This document shows, in pieces, positions 1 to 5,731 of a DNA stretch of 6,189 bases. The DNA is from Marinilabiliales bacterium. Lineage in GTDB: Bacteria; Bacteroidota; Bacteroidia; Bacteroidales; F082. The notes beneath the pieces were generated by a model. It saw only the letters and a program-made list of their open reading frames with translations. It searched no databases and was not told the origin of the DNA. The stretch spans positions 1 through 6,189 of the forward strand of contig PKSW01000185.1 in assembly GCA_002869465.1 (NCBI GenBank). The letters run 5' to 3'. Position 1 is the stretch's first letter; each line of letters opens with the position of its first letter. Both the position numbers and the translations under genes were made by a program.

Positions 1-1012
1 GGTTGAAGAGGTGATTGTCATTTGAAACCAGTTTTTCGCCTTCTGACTCATCCGTGATATATCCAATGACAGTAACTCCTTCCACTTCTTTAATTTTGTT
101 GTAGTCTTCCTGCTTTATGGTAAATAAAAGTTCGTAGTCTTCTCCCCCATTCAATGCAGCCACTGATGGAATGATATTAAATTCCTTAGCTATATCATAG
201 GTGTTTTGATCAATGGGTATCTTCTCTTCATAGATCACACATCCTTTTTTTGATGCCTTGCAAATGTGCAGTGCTTCAGAAGCCAGCCCGTCAGAAATGT
301 CGATCATCGCGGTTGGAACGATCCCTTTTTCATCAAATAGTTTGACAATATCTGTCCTGGCCTCAGGTTTTAGCTGCCGTTCCAATATATAATTATGCTG
401 TGACAGATCAGGTTGCATGTCAGGATTCACCTTAAAAACCTGCTTTTCTCTTTCCAAAACAAGGAGTCCCATATACGCGGCACCCAGGTCACCACTCACA
501 CACAACAGGTCATTCACATCAGCACTACTTCGGTAGGTTACTTTATCCTCCTGAACCTCGCCAACAACAGTAACTGAAATAAATAAACCCGATACACTGG
601 ATGTGGTATCGCCACCCACGAAATCAACTTTATAAACCTTACATGCTTTTTTAATGCCTGCATAAATTTCTTCAAGCGCTTCCACCGAAAACTTGCTTGA
701 CACACCCAATCCTACAATCATTTGTTTCGGGACGCCATTCATGGCGACTATATCTGAAAAATTAACCATGGCAGCCTTGTAACCTAAGTGTTTTAATGGC
801 ATATAGGTTAAATCGAAATGCACGCCTTCAATCAGCAAATCTTTTGATAAAAGAGTCACATGGCCTGCTGTTGGTTTTAACACCGCGGCATCATCACCAA
901 TGCCTTTGACTGTAGATTTATTTACGATGGGAATATTTTTTGTCAGGTGGTCGATCAAACCAAACTCACCCAACTCTGACAGTTCGGTTAATTTAGATGT
1001 TGCTTCGCTCAT
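1..1012 (-). CDS. thiL: Thiamine-monophosphate kinase ThiL (3' end cut by window edge)
   Basis: ThiL phosphorylates thiamine monophosphate with ATP to give thiamine diphosphate, the active cofactor, as the last cytoplasmic step of thiamine synthesis. The minus-strand frame is open from the ATG at 1012-1010 to the left edge: 337 codons with no stop. Family motifs are visible in order: GIGDDAAV (37-44, metal/ATP-binding aspartates), DLLIEGVHFDL (58-68), NFSDIVAMNG (84-93), VGGDTT (132-137), SGDLGAAYMG (173-182), DISDGLASE (238-246) and GGEDYELLFT (289-298). These belong to the PurM/ThiL (AIR synthase-related) family. Homologues are about 340-350 residues, so only a short C-terminal tail should be missing. 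The start is the first ATG and places the GIGDD motif at the usual depth. The gene is divergent from atpD, and no functional link to ATP synthase is implied. Identification is firm; the missing end is inferred from family length. Confidence 0.93.
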   Translation of the reverse strand, partial: MSEATSKLTELSELGEFGLIDHLTKNIPIVNKSTVKGIGDDAAVLKPTAGHVTLLSKDLLIEGVHFDLTYMPLKHLGYKAAMVNFSDIVAMNGVPKQMIVGLGVSSKFSVEALEEIYAGIKKACKVYKVDFVGGDTTSSVSGLFISVTVVGEVQEDKVTYRSSADVNDLLCVSGDLGAAYMGLLVLEREKQVFKVNPDMQPDLSQHNYILERQLKPEARTDIVKLFDEKGIVPTAMIDISDGLASEALHICKASKKGCVIYEEKIPIDQNTYDIAKEFNIIPSVAALNGGEDYELLFTIKQEDYNKIKEVEGVTVIGYITDESEGEKLVSNDNHLFN

Positions 1013-1027
1013 ACCGGAAATTTTTTG

Positions 1028-1060
1028 CTAAAATACACGGATATTCCTAAATAAAATCAA
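1028..1060 (-). promoter_or_regulatory. Possible thiL promoter
   Basis: Reading the minus strand toward thiL, TATTTTAG (1035-1028) resembles the Bacteroidota -7 element TAnnTTTG with one mismatch. A TTG (1060-1058) lies 22 bases upstream, where the -33 element is expected. Transcription would start roughly 10 bases before the thiL ATG. The DNA is A/T-rich and such matches are common by chance, so this is a weak call. Confidence 0.2.
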
Positions 1061-1097
1061 GTCAGCTAGGGGATTTCCTATTCTTTCAGAAATATTA

Positions 1098-1128
1098 CTT
1101 TTTCAATCATTTATAATTATTATATTTG
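1098..1128 (+). promoter_or_regulatory. Likely atpDC promoter
   Basis: TATATTTG at 1121-1128 is an exact match to the Bacteroidota -7 consensus TAnnTTTG, 34 bases before the atpD ATG. A CTTTTTC block (1098-1104) sits 16 bases upstream, near the -33 position, although it lacks the usual final G of TTTG. Transcription would start near 1133-1136, leaving a leader of under 30 bases. That leader is A/T-rich and has no Shine-Dalgarno sequence, as is usual in this phylum. A similar CTTTTTC block lies before atpB. Confidence 0.5.
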
Positions 1129-1162
1129 CCCGCACATTAAATACCTTTAAACAAAGCTTTTT

Positions 1163-2671
1163 ATGGAGAAAAAAAGGGTTGGCCACATTGCGCAAATCAT
1201 CGGGCCGGTTGTTGATGTGGTTTTCGAAAATGAAGAAGACCTCCCAAAAATTTACGACGCACTTGAAATCACCCGCGAAAATGGTGATAAACTTATTTTA
1301 GAAGCCCAACAGGCCATTGGCGAAAATACCATTAGAACCATAGCTATGGATGCTACTGACGGTTTAAGAAGGGGTACTGAAGTTATCTCAACCGGCGCCC
1401 CTATATCCATGCCAGCCAGTGAAGAAGTAAAAGGCCGCCTGTTTAATGTAATTGGCGATGCTATTGATGGACTTGGTGAAGTTACATCAAAAGAAAGATA
1501 CCCGATTCACCGTGATCCGCCAAAATTTGAAAACTTAACCACATCCAAAGAAGTTCTTCATACAGGCATTAAGGTAATTGACCTGATCGAACCTTATTCA
1601 AAAGGTGGTAAGATTGGTTTGTTTGGTGGTGCCGGTGTTGGTAAAACCGTTATTATCATGGAGTTGATCAACAACATTGCCAAATCCTATGCAGGATTAT
1701 CCGTTTTCGGTGGTGTTGGAGAGCGTACCCGCGAAGGTAATGACCTGCTGAGAGAAATGATCGAATCAGGCGTTATCAAATACGGCAAAGAATTCCTGGA
1801 AGACATGGAAAATGGCGGTTGGGACCTTTCGAAAGTGGACAGAAAAGAATTGGCTGAATCACAGGCAACCCTTGTATTCGGACAGATGAACGAGCCTCCT
1901 GGGGCACGTGCCCGTGTGGCCCTTTCAGGATTAACCATGGCCGAATACTTCCGTGATGGTGATGAAAAATCAGGCGGAAGGGACATCCTTTTCTTTATCG
2001 ACAATATTTTCCGTTTTACACAAGCGGGTTCAGAAGTGTCAGCGCTGTTAGGCCGTATGCCTTCAGCTGTGGGTTATCAACCCACGCTGGCTACCGAGAT
2101 GGGCATCATGCAGGAACGGATCACCTCAACCAAAAGAGGTTCCATTACTTCTGTTCAGGCAGTATATGTGCCTGCCGATGACTTAACCGACCCCGCTCCG
2201 GCTACCACTTTTGCCCACCTCGATGCAACAACTGTATTGAGCAGAAAGATTGCCGAGCTTGGTATTTATCCCGCTGTAGACCCGCTTGATTCAACATCAC
2301 GTATTCTAACTCCTGATGTGGTTGGTGAAGAACATTATAAAACATCGGAAAGGGTGAAAAGACTGTTGCAGCGTTATAAAGAACTGCAAGATATTATCGC
2401 CATTCTTGGTATGGATGAGCTTTCAGAAGAAGACAAACTGATCGTGCATCGTGCCAGGAGGGTGCAACGTTTCCTTTCACAACCTTTCCACGTGGCCGAG
2501 CAGTTCACCGGATTAAAAGGAACCATCGTTTCCATTGAAGATACCATCAAAGGATTTAATATGATCATGGATGGTGAGGTAGATGAATATCCTGAAGCGG
2601 CATTCAACCTGGTAGGCACCATTGACGAAGCCATTGAAAAAGGTAAAAGATTACTTGAAGAAAGCAAATAG
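1163..2671 (+). CDS. atpD: F1Fo ATP synthase subunit beta
   Basis: This is the catalytic subunit of the F1 head; three copies alternate with alpha and make ATP from ADP and phosphate as the gamma rotor turns. It acts on the cytoplasmic face of the inner membrane. Visible motifs: an N-terminal beta-barrel from about 5 to 80; Walker A GGAGVGKT (155-162, with K161 and T162); GVGERTREGND with catalytic E187 and R188; GQMNEPPG (240-247); Walker B-type FFIDNIFRF followed by SALLGRMPSAVGYQPTL; and the DELSEED lever at 418-424. At 502 residues it is about 40 longer than the E. coli protein. Most of the excess is an acidic/lysine-rich segment at about 206-232, with a few more residues before the Walker B strand. 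The start is the ATG at 1163, which precedes the conserved GHIAQIIGPVVDV strand. atpC follows after 11 bases and is almost certainly co-transcribed. No key residue is missing. Confidence 0.99.
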   Translation: MEKKRVGHIAQIIGPVVDVVFENEEDLPKIYDALEITRENGDKLILEAQQAIGENTIRTIAMDATDGLRRGTEVISTGAPISMPASEEVKGRLFNVIGDAIDGLGEVTSKERYPIHRDPPKFENLTTSKEVLHTGIKVIDLIEPYSKGGKIGLFGGAGVGKTVIIMELINNIAKSYAGLSVFGGVGERTREGNDLLREMIESGVIKYGKEFLEDMENGGWDLSKVDRKELAESQATLVFGQMNEPPGARARVALSGLTMAEYFRDGDEKSGGRDILFFIDNIFRFTQAGSEVSALLGRMPSAVGYQPTLATEMGIMQERITSTKRGSITSVQAVYVPADDLTDPAPATTFAHLDATTVLSRKIAELGIYPAVDPLDSTSRILTPDVVGEEHYKTSERVKRLLQRYKELQDIIAILGMDELSEEDKLIVHRARRVQRFLSQPFHVAEQFTGLKGTIVSIEDTIKGFNMIMDGEVDEYPEAAFNLVGTIDEAIEKGKRLLEESK

Positions 2672-2682
2672 CGAGCATCGAC

Positions 2683-2916
2683 ATGAATCTTGAAATTATA
2701 ACCCCCGACAAAACGATCTATAAAGGAGAAGCTGACCTGGTGCAACTGACAGGTATTGATGGCTCATTTGAAATTTTAAACAACCACGCACCTTTAATTT
2801 CAGCCCTGGTGAAAGGTAAAATAAAAGTGAAAAAAAGCGGGAGTGAAGAATTTTACGAAGTAAATGGTGGTGTTATTGAAGTGTTGGATAACAAGGTGCT
2901 GATTCTTGCCGAATAA
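2683..2916 (+). CDS. atpC: F1Fo ATP synthase subunit epsilon (short, one-domain form)
   Basis: Epsilon sits at the foot of the gamma rotor and joins it to the c-ring; in many bacteria its C-terminal helices also block ATP hydrolysis. This protein has 77 residues against about 139 in E. coli. It contains the N-terminal beta-sandwich: the opening strand LEIITPDKTIYKGEAD (3-18), the GSFEILNNHAPLISAL signature (27-42) and the closing VNGGVIEVLDNKVLILAE (60-77). The C-terminal helical hairpin is absent. This is not a truncation by mutation, because a terminator begins 22 bases after the stop and no further reading frame continues. Short epsilons of this kind are normal in Bacteroidota. Rotor coupling should be intact, but inhibition by an extended epsilon arm is not possible. 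The start ATG lies 11 bases after the atpD stop, with no Shine-Dalgarno sequence. Confidence 0.97.
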   Translation: MNLEIITPDKTIYKGEADLVQLTGIDGSFEILNNHAPLISALVKGKIKVKKSGSEEFYEVNGGVIEVLDNKVLILAE

Positions 2917-2937
2917 GATATTTTACATAAAGTATTT

Positions 2938-2967
2938 AAAACCCTGATAGACTTATCGGGGTTTTTT
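2938..2967. terminator. Bidirectional intrinsic terminator between atpC and the lipoprotein gene
   Basis: The arms at 2938-2949 and 2954-2965 pair over 12 base pairs with one G-T wobble and a 4-base loop (2950-2953). The GC core is CCC/GGG, flanked by an A run on the left and six T's (2962-2967) on the right. The A run gives U's on the opposite strand, so the hairpin can end transcription both ways. It starts 22 bases after the atpC stop and ends 28 bases from the stop of the convergent minus-strand gene. Confidence 0.88.
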
Positions 2968-2994
2968 GTTATCAATAAAATGAATTTATTTAAT

Positions 2995-3492
2995 TTACTT
3001 TCCAACCCCAACTGAAGCTGGTACTGAAAGGTGCGCCTGAACAATTTTCCACTCACCATTCATTTTTTCCAATACGCCGGTAAAGCGAAGTCCCTCATAA
3101 CTTTTTGCTTCACCTTTGTAAACAAAATTATAATTGAGAGTTTCGGCAAACCAGGCTGTATTTCCTGTGCAGTTGAGTTTGATGAACTGATCGGAAGCTG
3201 AAATATACGTATCTGTTATCTGGCTGAACTGATCTTTAATGGCTGTCCTGATGTTTGTCCATCCCATCAATCGCTCATCCGAATCTGTACCGTACAATAT
3301 AATATCCGGATTGGGAGCCCAAATTTCTTCCGTTAATTCAAAATCCTGGTTTTCATTGGCGATGATATACTTCTCAAGTATATTTTCAATGGCTACCGTT
3401 TCATCCTTCAAATTTAAATCCTCATCACAATTTGAACAGGATGAAATGAACAGGAAGCTACCTAAAACTAATAACATTGATAATTTCTCCAT
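2995..3492 (-). CDS. SnoaL/NTF2-like lipoprotein of unknown function
   Basis: This encodes 165 residues. The N-terminus is a lipoprotein signal peptide: a lysine, a hydrophobic stretch (4-16) and a lipobox ISSC with the lipidated cysteine at 19. The mature part begins C-S-N-C with acidic DED at 23-25, so the protein is probably anchored in the outer or inner membrane. From about 30 to 160 the pattern matches SnoaL_3/DUF4440-type NTF2-like domains: a first helix, then W58-APNPDIILYG, a second helix near 79-92, and strands ending in GEWKIVQAHLSVP (146-158), which is the characteristic close of this family. Such folds bind small ligands or act as dimers, and the sequence does not reveal a ligand or a catalytic role. 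The gene is inverted between atpDC and atpBEFH and shares a terminator with atpC. The fold call is from remembered family patterns; the function is unknown. Confidence 0.85.
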   Translation of the reverse strand: MEKLSMLLVLGSFLFISSCSNCDEDLNLKDETVAIENILEKYIIANENQDFELTEEIWAPNPDIILYGTDSDERLMGWTNIRTAIKDQFSQITDTYISASDQFIKLNCTGNTAWFAETLNYNFVYKGEAKSYEGLRFTGVLEKMNGEWKIVQAHLSVPASVGVGK

Positions 3493-3534
3493 AATGAAAG
3501 TTTGTTACGTATGAACACTTTTTTTGCTTGTTCG

Positions 3535-3565
3535 TGAAGATACAAAAAAATTGAAACTGCCGCAA
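3535..3565 (-). promoter_or_regulatory. Possible promoter of the lipoprotein gene
   Basis: On the minus strand, TATCTTCA (3542-3535) fits the TAnnTT part of the Bacteroidota -7 element. A TTG (3565-3563) lies 20 bases upstream as a candidate -33 element. The leader would be about 35-40 bases. The last two -7 positions do not match the consensus, so confidence is low. Confidence 0.22.
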
Positions 3566-3648
3566 GCCGAACCCATTTGAAATGATGCTTAAGGATGATG
3601 GGTATCAAGTAAGCGCCTCATGCACTGATAAAAACAAAATAAAAAAAC

Positions 3649-3693
3649 CTTTTTCTATTTCAGCTTTTATTCGTATCATTGCATCCAATTTTG
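3649..3693 (+). promoter_or_regulatory. Candidate promoter region for atpBEFH
   Basis: Two overlapping -7 candidates precede atpB: TATCATTG (3674-3681) and CAATTTTG (3686-3693), each one mismatch from TAnnTTTG. A CTTTTTC block at 3649-3655 lies 18 bases before the first, echoing the block 16 bases before the atpD -7 element. The first would give a leader of about 25 bases, the second about 15. The rest of the 222-base spacer (3493-3714) is A/T-rich, and I see no terminator, RNA gene or repeat in it. atpB is separated from atpDC by a terminator and an inverted gene, so some promoter is needed here. Confidence 0.4.
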
Positions 3694-3714
3694 AAACCAC
3701 ACTTTCCATCGTAA

Positions 3715-4839
3715 ATGAGTGATAAATCAGGAGTTAAGAGAACAGTTTACCATTTAGGGCTACTCATTTTAATCAGCTTTTTCTTATCAGGAAATATAGC
3801 TGCTCAGCATCATGCAGATGATCCTGTAATCAGCACTGAAGATCAACAAAAGATGGAAGAGGCGGACTTCCAGGCCGGAGAAATGATCGTTGAGCATATC
3901 AGTGACTCATACGATTGGCACATTATTAATTTTGGCGATACGCACATTTCCATCCCTTTACCAGTTATTTTATACGATGAAGGGCAATGGCATGTTTTTA
4001 TGTCGTCCAATTTTCATCATGGGCATGATGTCTACAAGGGCTATTTTATCTCTCATAAGGATATGAATGCCGGAAAGATCGTAAAGCTGGATGGTGACGG
4101 ACAAGAAATCAGACCGACATTAGACATTTCAATCACTAAAAACGTGGTCGCTATTTTTCTCAGTTCTTTGTTGTTGATTGTCATCTTCGTTTCAGTGGCA
4201 AGAAGTTACGATAAAAGAAGAGATCATGCACCAAAGGGCTTACAGTCGTTTTTGGAACCCATCATCATTTTTGTCCGCGACGACATTGCCAAAGCATCAA
4301 TTGGCGAAAAACGATACGAAAAATATTTACCTTTTTTATTAACGATATTCTTTTTTATACTCATCAACAACATTCTTGGTATCATCCCAATCTTTCCGGG
4401 TGGCGCTAATGTTACCGGAAATATTGGCGTTACAGGCGTGTTGGCGGCCTTTACGTTTATTATTACCACCTTTAGTGGAAATAAAAACTACTGGACACAT
4501 ATTATCAATGCGCCCGGCGTGCCATGGTGGTTGAAAATCCCCGTGCCATTGATGCCGATTGTTGAACTGATGGGTGTATTTACCAAACCTTTTGTATTGA
4601 TGGTCCGTCTCTTTGCTAACATTACGGCAGGACACATCATCATACTGGGTTTTATCAGCCTCATCTTTATTTTTGGTGAGATGAGTGCCGGACTTGGATA
4701 CGGCGTTTCAGTTATTTCCGTAGGATTTTCCATTTTTATGGACTTCCTTGAATTGCTGGTAGCTTTTATCCAGGCCTATGTTTTTACATTGCTTTCGGCC
4801 CTGTATTTTGGCATGGCCACGGAGGAAGCACATCATTAA
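3715..4839 (+). CDS. atpB: F1Fo ATP synthase subunit a, with signal peptide and periplasmic N-terminal domain
   Basis: Subunit a forms the two proton half-channels against the c-ring. The conserved core covers about 140-370: a first membrane helix (143-163), YLPFLLTIFFFILINNILG (204-222), and the helix with essential R298 in MVRLFANITAGH (corresponding to E. coli R210), N302, H307, E346 and Q353. H307 and E346 are the reverse of the E. coli E219/H245 pair. At 374 residues it is about 100 longer than E. coli AtpB. The extra part is N-terminal: a signal peptide (K8-R9, hydrophobic 11-25, probable cleavage after A30), then a soluble domain (31-140) with DWHIINFGDTH (67-77), IPLPVILY (80-87) and FHHGHD (100-105). 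By topology this domain is periplasmic. Similar extensions occur in other Bacteroidota AtpB proteins; its role is unknown to me. The ATG at 3715 gives a well-formed signal peptide. atpE follows after 39 bases. Confidence 0.97.
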   Translation: MSDKSGVKRTVYHLGLLILISFFLSGNIAAQHHADDPVISTEDQQKMEEADFQAGEMIVEHISDSYDWHIINFGDTHISIPLPVILYDEGQWHVFMSSNFHHGHDVYKGYFISHKDMNAGKIVKLDGDGQEIRPTLDISITKNVVAIFLSSLLLIVIFVSVARSYDKRRDHAPKGLQSFLEPIIIFVRDDIAKASIGEKRYEKYLPFLLTIFFFILINNILGIIPIFPGGANVTGNIGVTGVLAAFTFIITTFSGNKNYWTHIINAPGVPWWLKIPVPLMPIVELMGVFTKPFVLMVRLFANITAGHIIILGFISLIFIFGEMSAGLGYGVSVISVGFSIFMDFLELLVAFIQAYVFTLLSALYFGMATEEAHH

Positions 4840-4878
4840 TTAATTTGAATCCATTAATAACTAAATAAAAACTTAATT

Positions 4879-5139
4879 ATGGAACTTTTAGCAATTTTAT
4901 TACAGGCTGTAGCTGACCTTACACCTTATGCAAAAATGGGTGCAGGTATCGGAGCTGGTATTGCTGCTATTGGCGCTGGTGTTGGCATTGGCCAGATCGG
5001 TAAAGGTGCAGTTGAAGCCATCGCGCGTCAGCCTGAAGCTGTTGGCGATATTCGTTCAAATATGATTGTTGCCGCCGCGCTTATTGAAGGTGTTGCCTTC
5101 TTTGCTATCGTTGTCTGTTTGTTGGTAGTATTCTTATAA
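4879..5139 (+). CDS. atpE: F1Fo ATP synthase subunit c
   Basis: Subunit c is a hairpin of two membrane helices; a ring of many copies carries protons past subunit a and drives the rotor. The 86-residue product shows a glycine/alanine-packed first helix (21-43), the polar loop with RQPEA (50-54) that contacts gamma and epsilon, and a second helix carrying the ion-binding carboxylate E70 in AALIEGVAFFAI (66-77). The residues that bind sodium in Na+-type rings are not present: the usual glutamine position in helix 1 is I37, and the residue after E70 is glycine rather than serine. Proton coupling is therefore inferred. The leader is A-rich without a Shine-Dalgarno sequence. An 82-base gap with a stem-loop separates it from atpF, the longest gap in this unit. 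Confidence 0.98.
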   Translation: MELLAILLQAVADLTPYAKMGAGIGAGIAAIGAGVGIGQIGKGAVEAIARQPEAVGDIRSNMIVAAALIEGVAFFAIVVCLLVVFL

Positions 5140-5155
5140 ACAATAACGATGAATC

Positions 5156-5192
5156 TCCGGTGCATTTCAGCGGTTGGCTGCAATGCACCGGA
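5156..5192 (+). promoter_or_regulatory. Stem-loop between atpE and atpF
   Basis: TCCGGTGCATT (5156-5166) and AATGCACCGGA (5182-5192) pair perfectly over 11 base pairs. After a single T/C mismatch, CAGC (5168-5171) pairs with GCTG (5177-5180) around a 5-base loop GGTTG. The structure starts 17 bases after the atpE stop and ends 29 bases before the atpF start. It is followed by TAAATTTT, not a clean T run, so a full terminator is unlikely; mRNA stabilisation, processing or partial attenuation is more plausible. The structure is directly visible, and its role is inference. Confidence 0.7.
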
Positions 5193-5221
5193 TAAATTTT
5201 AAAAACTAAAAACAATATATC

Positions 5222-5716
5222 ATGTCATTGATCAACCCCGGATTCGGACTCATTATCTGGATGACCATCGCACTGCTCATCGTACTATTCATCCTGAAAA
5301 AATATGCCTGGAAACCTATTATGAATGCATTGAAAGAGCGTGAAGATTCTATCGAAGAATCATTGCGTGCTGCTGACCGGGCCAAAGAAGAAATGAAAGA
5401 GCTGAAACTTGATAACGAAAAGTTATTGAGAGAAGCAAAAGATGAGCGTGATGCCATTTTAAGGGAAGCGCGTAAGATCAAGGATAAGTTGATTGAAGAA
5501 GCGAAAGAAAAAGCCGGTATAGAAGCCGGTAATATCGTGGAGAATGCCAAAGTACGGATTCAAAATGAAAAGAAAGCCGCTTTGGTGGAGATTAAAAATA
5601 CCATTGCTACTTACTCCATTGAAATTGCCGAAAAAGTATTAAGAGAAGAGTTAAAGGATAAAAAGAGACAGGAAGAATATATCAGGACTCTTTTGAAAGA
5701 AACCAGTTTAAATTAA
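5222..5716 (+). CDS. atpF: F1Fo ATP synthase subunit b
   Basis: Subunit b is the peripheral stalk: a membrane helix in Fo and a long helix reaching the F1 head, holding alpha-beta still against rotor torque. The 164-residue product begins with NPGFGLIIWM (5-14) and a single membrane segment (about 7-25), then KKYAWKPI (26-33), the usual join to the stalk. From about 35 to 150 it is rich in Glu, Lys, Ala and Arg with no prolines, as expected for a dimeric coiled coil. The C-terminal part (IEIAEKVLREELKDKKRQEEYI) matches the region that meets delta. The length is typical for the family. The start ATG at 5222 is followed at once by the conserved NPGFG motif and preceded by a run of A's rather than a Shine-Dalgarno sequence. 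atpH begins 15 bases after the stop. Confidence 0.98.
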   Translation: MSLINPGFGLIIWMTIALLIVLFILKKYAWKPIMNALKEREDSIEESLRAADRAKEEMKELKLDNEKLLREAKDERDAILREARKIKDKLIEEAKEKAGIEAGNIVENAKVRIQNEKKAALVEIKNTIATYSIEIAEKVLREELKDKKRQEEYIRTLLKETSLN

Positions 5717-5731
5717 GAACAGGATACACTA

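Noticed and set aside
1902..1913. Perfect 12-base palindrome GGGCACGTGCCC in atpD
   Set aside because: It encodes the conserved G-A-R-A-R stretch after NEPP and has no flanking structure, so coding constraint and chance explain it.
1687..2745. Minus-strand open frames of 105 and 123 codons opposite atpD
   Set aside because: They are serine- and proline-rich mirror frames of a strongly conserved gene, with no domain or start signal.
3239..3514. 91-codon plus-strand frame antisense to the lipoprotein gene
   Set aside because: It shows no family motif, while the minus strand has a signal peptide, lipobox and NTF2-like pattern.
3641..3654. A7-CC-T5 run before atpB, terminator-like
   Set aside because: The loop would be only two bases and the stem is all A-T, so it would not form a stable terminator hairpin.
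4224..4733. Minus-strand open frames opposite atpB
   Set aside because: Three overlapping frames of 81-98 codons lie antisense to the subunit a core; none has recognisable features.
4837..4866. Repeated ATTAAT units in the atpB-atpE gap
   Set aside because: They are short, all A/T and self-palindromic; any hairpin would be very weak, and the tract fits an ordinary A/T-rich leader.
5149..5202. 17-codon frame from an ATG in the atpE-atpF gap
   Set aside because: It covers the stem-loop, has no recognisable product and no start signal; the hairpin is the better explanation.
5206..5550. 114-codon minus-strand frame opposite atpF
   Set aside because: Its Ser/Ala/Phe-rich composition mirrors the Glu/Lys/Arg codons of the b-subunit coiled coil, so it is not a gene.
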